Virus record (IMG/VR): IMGVR_UViG_3300035210_000103
Location: 1 to 41,239 of that record
Origin: a virus
Strand: one strand, 5' to 3'
DNA length: 41,239 nucleotides
Position numbers and translations under genes: made by a program
Shown here: positions 21,945 through 28,684 of the stretch, one piece after another
Layout of the letters: each line of letters begins with the position of its first letter
Numbering within the stretch: the first letter of the stretch is position 1
Notes under the pieces: generated by a model
What the model was told of the DNA's origin: nothing
The model's input: only the letters and a program-made list of their open reading frames with translations
Databases searched by the model: none

Positions 21945-23042
21945 ATGACCGCTGCACGCAGCGTAATCAACCTGGCGCTGCGCTATTCGGGCGTCGTTGG
22001 CGTGGGGCAAACACCCCTCGCCGAGGACGTGAACGACAGCCTGGTGCTGCTCAACAGCATGATCGGCCAATGGCAGCGCCAGCGTGCCGTGCAGGTCATC
22101 CCCGGCGTGCTCGATACGTTTCCGAGCCTGTTCACCGACGTGCCTTCGTGGACCGGCCAGGAGAACGTGCTGCTCGTCGCGCTCGCCGAGCGGCTGCGCG
22201 CGGCCTACGGCCTGCCGCCGGATGAGCAGATCAGCAAGGCGGCGGACAGCGCGGTGCAGCTGCTGCAGGCCAACAACCTGCACCAGCAGCCGCCGGACCT
22301 GCCGGGGCTGGCGACGACCTGCGGGCACGTCGTCCGCCTGGCGCTGCGCGCGTGCGGGCGGGTGAATGACGCGCAGGGGGTGTCGGACGCGTCGCAGGAC
22401 ATGGCGGACGGCATGGCGCTGCTGGTGTCGATGCTGGCGCAATGGCAGCGCCAGCGGTGGCTGGTGCCGCACCTGACCGAGGCCGTGCTGCTCTCCACCG
22501 GCGCCGCGTCCTACGGTATCGGGCCTGGCGAGGCGTTCGACACGTCCCGCCCGGTGCGGATCGACAGCGCCTTCGTGCGCCTCATGTCGAGTCCGGGGCC
22601 GGTGCGGCTCGACTATCCGCTGGTGGTGATCGAAAGCCGGGAGGACTACAGCGAAATATCTCTTAAGAACATGACCACGCTGCCGGCCGCGGTGTTCCTC
22701 GACACCGGCTGGCCGACCGGCACGGTGTATGTGTGGCCGGTGCCGACGGCCAGCCTTTACGAGCTGCACCTGTTCACGGCGGCGGCGCTGCCGGTCTATG
22801 CCGCCCCGACCGATCCGCTGGGCCTGCCGCCGGAATACACCGACGCGGTGGTCTACAACCTGGCGCTGCGCGTCGCCGCGGCCACCGCCAGCCAGGTGTC
22901 GCCGGGCGTGCTGGCCCTCGCCAGGGCCACGCTCGAGACGGTGCGCGGCGCCAACGCGCAGATGAAGAACCTGGACCTGCCGCCCGGCCTGGCGGGGCGC
23001 AACACGCCCACCGCGGCCCGCCTGATCGGCGGGTGGATCTGA
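21945..23042 (+). CDS. P22 gp4-like head-tail connector with internal duplication
   Basis: A 365-aa product from ATG 21945 (GAGG site). P22 gp4 is 166 aa. The pattern RSVINLALRYSGVVG...DVNDSLVLLNSMIGQWQRQR (residues 5-47) recurs as GHVVRLALRACGRVN...DMADGMALLVSMLAQWQRQR (126-168). The closing helices also recur: LLVALAERLRAAYGLP near 76 and VVYNLALRVAAATA near 305. The second unit contains the full beta-rich middle; the first lacks it. The family binds the portal ring and starts the tail. The duplication may have arisen in the ancestor of this gene. Confidence 0.75.
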   Translation: MTAARSVINLALRYSGVVGVGQTPLAEDVNDSLVLLNSMIGQWQRQRAVQVIPGVLDTFPSLFTDVPSWTGQENVLLVALAERLRAAYGLPPDEQISKAADSAVQLLQANNLHQQPPDLPGLATTCGHVVRLALRACGRVNDAQGVSDASQDMADGMALLVSMLAQWQRQRWLVPHLTEAVLLSTGAASYGIGPGEAFDTSRPVRIDSAFVRLMSSPGPVRLDYPLVVIESREDYSEISLKNMTTLPAAVFLDTGWPTGTVYVWPVPTASLYELHLFTAAALPVYAAPTDPLGLPPEYTDAVVYNLALRVAAATASQVSPGVLALARATLETVRGANAQMKNLDLPPGLAGRNTPTAARLIGGWI

Positions 23043-24271
23043 TGGCGCGCACGCAGCTCATGGGCGGCGCTTATGAGGCGCGCAGCTATATTGCGAGCGC
23101 GCAACGGTGCCTTAACCTGTTCTGCGAGCCGATGCCGCACGGCAACCCGAACTCGCCGACCACCGGCCAGGGTGAGCCGGCGCCCTATGCCTATTACCCC
23201 ACCCCGGGCCTGCGTCCGCTCTGCAGCCTCGCGCAGGGGCCGGTGCGGGGCATCTGGTCGAGCACCGACGGCCGCGTCTATGCCGTGGGCGCCGACACGG
23301 TGTACCGCGTGGGCGCGGATTGGAGCGTGACGGCCATCGGCAGCCTGCCGCCGGGCCGCACCACGCCGGTGTCGATGGCGGACAACGGGCTGGACGTGCT
23401 GCTGGTGGACGGCTCGCCCTGGGGATGGACGATCCGCCTGGCCGACGACGCATTCGCCAGGCTGGACAGCAGCGGCGGCGCGTTCCGGGGCGGCACCCGG
23501 GTCGATTATCTCGATACGTTTTTCATTCTGAATGCGCCCGGAACGCCGCAATTTTACGCCAGCAACAGCCTGTCGACCGTGTTCGACCCGCTGTATTTCG
23601 CGAACAAGGAAGCGTTTTCCGACATGCTGGTGGTGGCTGCGGTCGCGAAGCTCGAAATCTGGCTGGTCGGAACGAAAAGCACTGAAATATATTTCAATTC
23701 CGGAAAGGCCGATTTTCCTTTCGAGCGCCAGCCGAGCGTTTTCATCGACCACGGCACGTGCGCGCCTTACAGCGTGGTGTCGGTCGACAACAACGTGCTG
23801 TGGCTTTCGCAGGACCGCGAGGGCCGTGGCATCGTGGTGCGCGGGGCCGGATACACGGCCTCGCGGATCTCCACCTATGCCATCGAGGATGACCTGTCGC
23901 GGTATCGGAACCTCACCGACGCGATCGGCGTGGCGTATCAGGTCGCCGGACACTGGTTCTATTCGTTGTCGTTTCCGACAGACGACCGCACATGGTGCTA
24001 CGACATCGGCGTGGGCCAGTGGCATGAACTGGCGACGCTCGACAGCAACGGCACCGAGCACCGCCACCGGGCGAACTGCAGCGCGGTGGCTCATGGCCAG
24101 GTCGTGGTCGGCGACTATGTGACCGGCGAAATCCACGCACTGGACCCGGACTGCTACACCGACGCCGGCATGCCGATAAAGCGGCAGCGGGCGTTTCCGC
24201 ACATCATGGCGGACGGCAAGCGGGTCGCCTTCCATTGCCTGCAGGCCGACATGCAGGCGGGGCGCGACTGA
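23042..24271 (+). CDS. P22 gp10-like DNA-stabilisation protein, N-terminal piece
   Basis: A 409-aa product from ATG 23042 (overlaps the previous TGA). It starts like gp10 homologues (GGAYEARSYIASAQRCLNLFCEPMP) and continues with SLYFANKEAFSDMLVVAAVAKLEIWLVGTKSTEIYFNSG-type motifs and LWLSQDREGRGIV, ending FHCLQADMQAGRD and then TGA. Family members are about 470 aa and go on with a D-x-S-D-D-x-G end domain; that part lies 1.2 kb away in the next gene (24271-25746). 409 plus about 67 residues gives 476, against 472 in P22. The protein plugs the portal-tail hub and keeps packaged DNA in. Confidence 0.85.
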   Translation: MARTQLMGGAYEARSYIASAQRCLNLFCEPMPHGNPNSPTTGQGEPAPYAYYPTPGLRPLCSLAQGPVRGIWSSTDGRVYAVGADTVYRVGADWSVTAIGSLPPGRTTPVSMADNGLDVLLVDGSPWGWTIRLADDAFARLDSSGGAFRGGTRVDYLDTFFILNAPGTPQFYASNSLSTVFDPLYFANKEAFSDMLVVAAVAKLEIWLVGTKSTEIYFNSGKADFPFERQPSVFIDHGTCAPYSVVSVDNNVLWLSQDREGRGIVVRGAGYTASRISTYAIEDDLSRYRNLTDAIGVAYQVAGHWFYSLSFPTDDRTWCYDIGVGQWHELATLDSNGTEHRHRANCSAVAHGQVVVGDYVTGEIHALDPDCYTDAGMPIKRQRAFPHIMADGKRVAFHCLQADMQAGRD

Positions 24272-25746
24272 TGCCATCGACCCTCACAAACTACCTTGCC
24301 ATTTCGCCGCTCGATGCGGTCAAGGCCGAAGGCAACGCCGGCATCACGCCATTTACGTTCCGCGTGGACCTGACGACGGGCCTGACGCCCTCGACGGTGC
24401 ATTGGGACCACGGCACCCATGGCGGCGGCGTGTTCATATTTGTTTCGGGTGCATCATCCCTTGGCGACGTGTTCGCGCGCTCGACGGACGGCCTGGCCTG
24501 GTCGCTGATCCCGATGCCCCGCGACAGCTGGCTCGATGTGGCTTATGGCAACGGCAGGTTCGTCGCCATCACCGGGTCGATCGGCACCAGCACCCGGGCC
24601 GCGGTGTCGACGGACGGCGGGCTGACCTGGTCGCCGGCAGCCCTGCCGTTCCCGTGCGCCTGGCAGTCCATCGCGTTCGGCGCCGGCATGTTCGTCGCGG
24701 TCGCCTTTCAGTCCGCCGACTACGCGACCTCTCCGGACGGCATCACCTGGACGGCCCGCACGCTCGACGGCGGAAGCGAAACGGTCGCCTACATCGAATA
24801 TGGCAATGGCATATTCGTTGCCACAGGCGATGCTTTCATGTCGGGCAAGGTCAAGACCTCGCCGGACGGCATCACCTGGACGCTGCGCGACGCCGGGGCC
24901 GGCGCCGTCACCTGGATGGATATCGCCTTCGGCGGGGGGCGGTTCTTCCTGCCTGGCATAGGGGCCGGCGGCGCGTGGTCGAGCGACGGCATCACCTGGC
25001 ACGCCACCACGCTGCCGGCCTCGACCGCGTGGCGCCGGGCGGCCTGCGTCGCCGGGGTGTGGGTGTGCGTCACCGGCGACGGCAGGGTGGCGACGACGCC
25101 GGACATGGTGACGTGGACGCTGCGCACGATGACGGCGGCGCCGTATAACGGCATCGCCTCGAGCGGCAGCCGGCTGGTCGCGGCCGGCTATTCCGGGGTT
25201 GACTTCGCGAGCACCTCGGACGGGATGGCCTGGACCTATTGGGACGGCGTGCCGGCTGGCGGGGGAGACGCGGGCGCGCATTGGCAGGTCAGCGGCTCCG
25301 GTGACAGCCCGGCACTGCCCGGCGAGTTTTTCGGGGGCGCCTATCCATCCGGTTCGGTCGCGTTCCCGGGCGGCGCCACGCCGCAGACGATAACGGTGCA
25401 GGTTGCCGGCAACCGGACTGTGCAGGAAGACCTTTCATTTGCGGTGACGTTGAGCGCGCCGGTCAACGCCTCGATCAGCACGGCGACCGCGATAGGCACC
25501 ATCCTCAACGACGATTTTCCGCCGATCGACAAGCCGCTGGTGTTCTTGGATTGGAGCGACGACCGGGGCAAAAGCTATGGAAACCCGGTCGCGCAGCCGC
25601 TCGGCGATGTGGGCGAGTACCGGACCTCGCTGCAGTTCCGGCGCCTCGGCATGGCGCGCGACCGGGTGTTCAGGCTGACCTGGTCAACGCCCGCCCCGAC
25701 CGCCCTGCAGGCCGCGTTTGTCGATGCCGCGCCGGCAGTGAGCTGA
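24271..25746 (+). CDS. Calx-beta / seven-motif Asp-box propeller / gp10 C-terminal domain protein
   Basis: A 491-aa product from ATG 24271 (TGATG overlap with gp10N). Residues 7-46 look like the first half of a Calx-beta domain (AVKAEGNAGITPFTF). Residues 47-325 hold seven Asp-box-like S/T-x-D-x-x-x-W motifs starting at 71, 113, 154, 197, 237, 276 and 315, spaced 39-43, each after a F/V-V-A-x-G strand: a likely seven-bladed propeller. Residues 336-416 are the Calx-beta second half (AHWQVSGSGDSPA...IGTILNDD). Residues 421-488 are the gp10 end (LDWSDDRGKSYGN...FRRLGMARDRVFRL). It is probably a surface-exposed, sugar- or receptor-facing addition to the tail hub. Confidence 0.8.
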   Translation: MPSTLTNYLAISPLDAVKAEGNAGITPFTFRVDLTTGLTPSTVHWDHGTHGGGVFIFVSGASSLGDVFARSTDGLAWSLIPMPRDSWLDVAYGNGRFVAITGSIGTSTRAAVSTDGGLTWSPAALPFPCAWQSIAFGAGMFVAVAFQSADYATSPDGITWTARTLDGGSETVAYIEYGNGIFVATGDAFMSGKVKTSPDGITWTLRDAGAGAVTWMDIAFGGGRFFLPGIGAGGAWSSDGITWHATTLPASTAWRRAACVAGVWVCVTGDGRVATTPDMVTWTLRTMTAAPYNGIASSGSRLVAAGYSGVDFASTSDGMAWTYWDGVPAGGGDAGAHWQVSGSGDSPALPGEFFGGAYPSGSVAFPGGATPQTITVQVAGNRTVQEDLSFAVTLSAPVNASISTATAIGTILNDDFPPIDKPLVFLDWSDDRGKSYGNPVAQPLGDVGEYRTSLQFRRLGMARDRVFRLTWSTPAPTALQAAFVDAAPAVS

Positions 25747-25756
25747 GAGGAAAAAC

Positions 25757-26512
25757 ATGGTTGCGCTGCTCCCTCCCGCCGAGCTGCAATTCTGCGACGG
25801 GGCCGGCGTGCCCCTCGCGGGCGGCACGATCGACACATTCACGCCCGGAACGACCACGCGCAAGACGACCTGGTCTGACCCTGCCGGAACGGTGTCGAAC
25901 ACCAACCCCGTGACGCTAGACAGCGCCGGACGCTGCGTCCTCTATGGGGACGGGGCCTATCGGTGCGTGCTGAAGGACAGCGCCGGCAACACGGTCTGGG
26001 ACAAGCAGGCCAGCACGCTGGTGAGTGTCGCCATGGCGCCGGTCGTTATCGCGCCGGACCTGGCCACCGCCCGCGCCGCCCTCGGCATCGACGGTCTAAT
26101 CGGCGCGGAGACGACAAGGGCCCTGGCCGCGGAGGCGGCGCTGGCGTCCTCGCAGGCGGGGTTTGCGAGCGCGGCCAGCGTGACCGCGGAGACGGCGCGG
26201 GCCGAGGCCGCGGAAGCCGCCGAGGTCGCCAGGGCCACCGCGGCCGAGGCCGAGCTGGCCAACTCGATCGGGCTGTCGGTCAAGGTGATGGCCGGATCCG
26301 GCACGACCGACGCGAGCGGGTATTGCCGGGTGGAGTTCTCCCCCGCGTTCGCCAGCGTGCACGCCTTCGTCGCGACCGTGGCCGCCGCCGCGGCGCTGTC
26401 GGTTTCGACCGTGGCCAACACTGACGTGTCCGGCGCTGACGTTCGGATGATCACGACAGTTAGTTACGAGCCGGCAATGCTTGGCTTCACCTGGATAGCG
26501 GTTGGAACGTGA
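25757..26512 (+). CDS. Tail fibre/spike protein with N-terminal virion-attachment motif
   Basis: A 251-aa product from ATG 25757. Its start (ALLPPAELQFCDGAGVPLAGGTIDTFTPGTTTRKTTW, then GRCVLYGDGAYRCVLKDSAGNTVWD) matches the head-binding-like N-terminus found on many tail fibres and spikes. Residues about 110-170 are an Ala/Glu repeat (TRALAAEAALASS, TARAEAAEAAEVARATAAEAE), a trimeric coiled coil. The C-terminal 80 residues form a beta-type tip ending in YEPAMLGFTWIAVGT. It is short, so it may be an adaptor onto which the later fibres assemble. Confidence 0.7.
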   Translation: MVALLPPAELQFCDGAGVPLAGGTIDTFTPGTTTRKTTWSDPAGTVSNTNPVTLDSAGRCVLYGDGAYRCVLKDSAGNTVWDKQASTLVSVAMAPVVIAPDLATARAALGIDGLIGAETTRALAAEAALASSQAGFASAASVTAETARAEAAEAAEVARATAAEAELANSIGLSVKVMAGSGTTDASGYCRVEFSPAFASVHAFVATVAAAAALSVSTVANTDVSGADVRMITTVSYEPAMLGFTWIAVGT

Positions 26513-27123
26513 GCCTTGCGGCCGGCTTCCCGTCCTCGCCGATAGTCGACCCGGGCACCGGCCTGGTCACGCCGGTCTGGCGCGGGTTCCTGCTGCAGAT
26601 GTTCCTGCGCACGGGCGGCGGCACGGGCGCCGACCTGCCGGGCGCGGTCGCCGCGGTGAAGGTCGAGGCGGCGGCGCGCGAGCTGGCCGACAGCAACCTG
26701 GCGGACCAGGTGTCGGGCGAGGCGGCGACAAGGGCGGCGGCGGACCAGGCCGTGCTCGGGCAGGCGATTGCCGCGGTGCAGGCCGAGGCCGTGTCCAGGC
26801 GGGTCGCGATCAATGCCGGGGGCGCCAGCATCGCCACCGAGGCCGCGGCGCGGGCGGCCGGCGATGCCGCGGTGCTGGCCGCGCTGTCTGCCGAGACGGC
26901 GGCCCGGATCGCGGCGGATGCGCTCCAGGCGACCATCTACGTCTACACGCAGGGCGTGCCAGCCTCGACCTGGCACATCACCCACAACCTGGGAACCTGC
27001 CCGGCCGTCAATGTCATCGACTCGTCCGGCCGCCTGGTCGAGGGCGACATGCAATTTGTCGACAGTAATACGCTGGTTGTCGGCTTTTCCGCACCCTTCT
27101 CTGGCACCGCCTACCTAATATAG
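26509..27123 (+). CDS. Short coiled-coil tail fibre protein
   Basis: A 204-aa product from GTG 26509 (GTGA overlap). A short N-terminal region is followed by repeated A-AR-A-AD blocks from about residue 45 to 145 (AARELADSNLADQ, ATRAAADQAVLGQ, AARAAGDAAVLAA, AARIAADALQAT), a trimeric coiled coil. The end (VYTQGVPASTWHITHNLGTCPAVNVIDSSG...SGTAYLI) is a small beta tip whose T-W-x-I-x-HNL motif resembles the TVTHNL tip of the next fibre. It is probably a subunit of the tail fibre complex. Confidence 0.65.
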   Translation: MSLAAGFPSSPIVDPGTGLVTPVWRGFLLQMFLRTGGGTGADLPGAVAAVKVEAAARELADSNLADQVSGEAATRAAADQAVLGQAIAAVQAEAVSRRVAINAGGASIATEAAARAAGDAAVLAALSAETAARIAADALQATIYVYTQGVPASTWHITHNLGTCPAVNVIDSSGRLVEGDMQFVDSNTLVVGFSAPFSGTAYLI

Positions 27124-27133
27124 GGATAGTCAA

Positions 27134-28678
27134 ATGGCGCGCAGTTTCCTAACGCCAGTCAATTTCAACCAGCTGGAGCTGCAAAATACGCGCGCCCACC
27201 AGCTAGGGACTGCGCCGGCCACGCCAGTTGAGGGGCAATGGTATTGGAATACCGCCAGCCACTTGATGTTCTGGTGGAACGGCACCGCGTGGGTGGATCC
27301 TCTCGCCCGCAGCTTTGAAAGTGGTACCCAGGCTGCCTCCACAATCTCCGACCTCAGTGCGGTTGTTCACGCCTATACTTTGGACAGCTTTGCCGCGCCG
27401 GCAGCGAATGTTGCGTTTAACAACAAAAAGGCGGTTGGCTTACTTGCGCCGAGCGCCACCGGAGACGCCGCCACCTATGAGTGGGTGAACGCAAAGACGC
27501 TCAATTCGTGGGCCACCCCCACCGCGAACGTGGCGATGGGCGGAACCTACACGGTCAGTGGGCTCCCCGCGCCGACGGGGGCCGGGCAGGCCGCGACGTA
27601 CGATTGGACGTTGGGCCTGCGCCTCAATAGCTTTACCGCCGCTAATGGTAATTACGCCATGGGCGGAAATAAACTTACAGGATTGTCAACTAGTCCTAAC
27701 GCATCTGGGGACAGTGCAGAATACAGCTGGGTGCTATCCAGAGCGTTGAATAACTTCACCGGCACTATTACTGCGAACATTCCGCTTGCGGGGTTCAAAT
27801 TCACTGGCGCCGGCGCGCCGAGCGGGGCCGGTGACCTGGCGACGTGGGATTACGTCAATGCCCGGCGCCTCGACCAGGCGGCCCTGCCGACCGCACAGGT
27901 AAGCCTGAACGGCCAGACCCTCACCGGCCTGGCCACGCCGGTGAACCCGTCCGACGCGACCCGGATGGATTGGGTCGTGACCCAGGTGCAAAGCAGCGCC
28001 GCGGGCATCTCAAGCAAGCCGCCAGCAAGGCTCGTTACGACAACAAACGTCACACAGAGCGGCCTCGCCGCAATCGACGGCGTGACGCCTATTGCCGGCG
28101 ACCGTATATTGTGCGTCGGCCAGACGACCGCCTCGCAGAACGGCATATTCAATGCCTCGGCCGGGGCGTGGTCGCGCACGACTGTTGAAGGACCGGCCCC
28201 CGGAGAAATTGAGACGGGGGCTATGTGGCTCGTTACGGAAGGGACACTAAACTCAGGCAGTTCCTGGCGCGTATCGACTACAGGCGCAATCACAGTTGGG
28301 ACAACAAGCCTAGCAATCGTTCAGTTCGGCATCGCATCAATATACAGCGCGGGGTCGGGCCTGTCGCTCACCGGCGGCGTGTTTGCTGCCGCTCCCAAGG
28401 CTGGCGGCGGCCTGGCGGCGGACGGAACCGGCATATACCTGGCAACGGACGGCACGACTTGTAGGAAATTTTCCTCCAACATCGGGGATGGGTCGTCAAC
28501 CTCCATTACGGTAACGCACAATTTGAACACGCAGGACGTGCATATGCAGGTGAGGTCTACGACAACGCCCTGGCAGACGGTGGATTGCGACATGCAGGCC
28601 GCATCGGTGAACACAGCAACATTTATATTCGCTGTCGCACCGACATCGGGGCAGTATCGCGTGATTGTCCTGGGGTAG
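27134..28678 (+). CDS. Repeat-containing tail fibre protein
   Basis: A 514-aa product from ATG 27134. It begins MARSFLTPVNFNQLELQNTR with GTAPATPVEGQWYWNTA, a common fibre beginning. From about 85 to 285, five units of roughly 40 residues repeat with the plan LNSF-x-x-x-AN-V-A-M-GG...L-P-A-P-T-G-AGQAATYDW. A later domain (GVTPIAGDRILCVGQTTASQNGIF...GAWSRTT) is typical of fibre shafts, and the tip has ITVTHNLNTQDV. Codon use is more A/T-rich than in the head genes, consistent with transfer of host-range modules. Confidence 0.75.
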   Translation: MARSFLTPVNFNQLELQNTRAHQLGTAPATPVEGQWYWNTASHLMFWWNGTAWVDPLARSFESGTQAASTISDLSAVVHAYTLDSFAAPAANVAFNNKKAVGLLAPSATGDAATYEWVNAKTLNSWATPTANVAMGGTYTVSGLPAPTGAGQAATYDWTLGLRLNSFTAANGNYAMGGNKLTGLSTSPNASGDSAEYSWVLSRALNNFTGTITANIPLAGFKFTGAGAPSGAGDLATWDYVNARRLDQAALPTAQVSLNGQTLTGLATPVNPSDATRMDWVVTQVQSSAAGISSKPPARLVTTTNVTQSGLAAIDGVTPIAGDRILCVGQTTASQNGIFNASAGAWSRTTVEGPAPGEIETGAMWLVTEGTLNSGSSWRVSTTGAITVGTTSLAIVQFGIASIYSAGSGLSLTGGVFAAAPKAGGGLAADGTGIYLATDGTTCRKFSSNIGDGSSTSITVTHNLNTQDVHMQVRSTTTPWQTVDCDMQAASVNTATFIFAVAPTSGQYRVIVLG

Positions 28679-28684
28679 CGCGGC

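Noticed and set aside
24271-25746. Sialidase enzyme
   Set aside because: Asp-box-like motifs are present but no catalytic Arg triad, Tyr or Asp arrangement is visible; a binding propeller is more likely.
26509-28678. Diversity-generating retroelement acting on the fibre tips
   Set aside because: No reverse transcriptase gene and no template/variable repeat pair were seen in the window.
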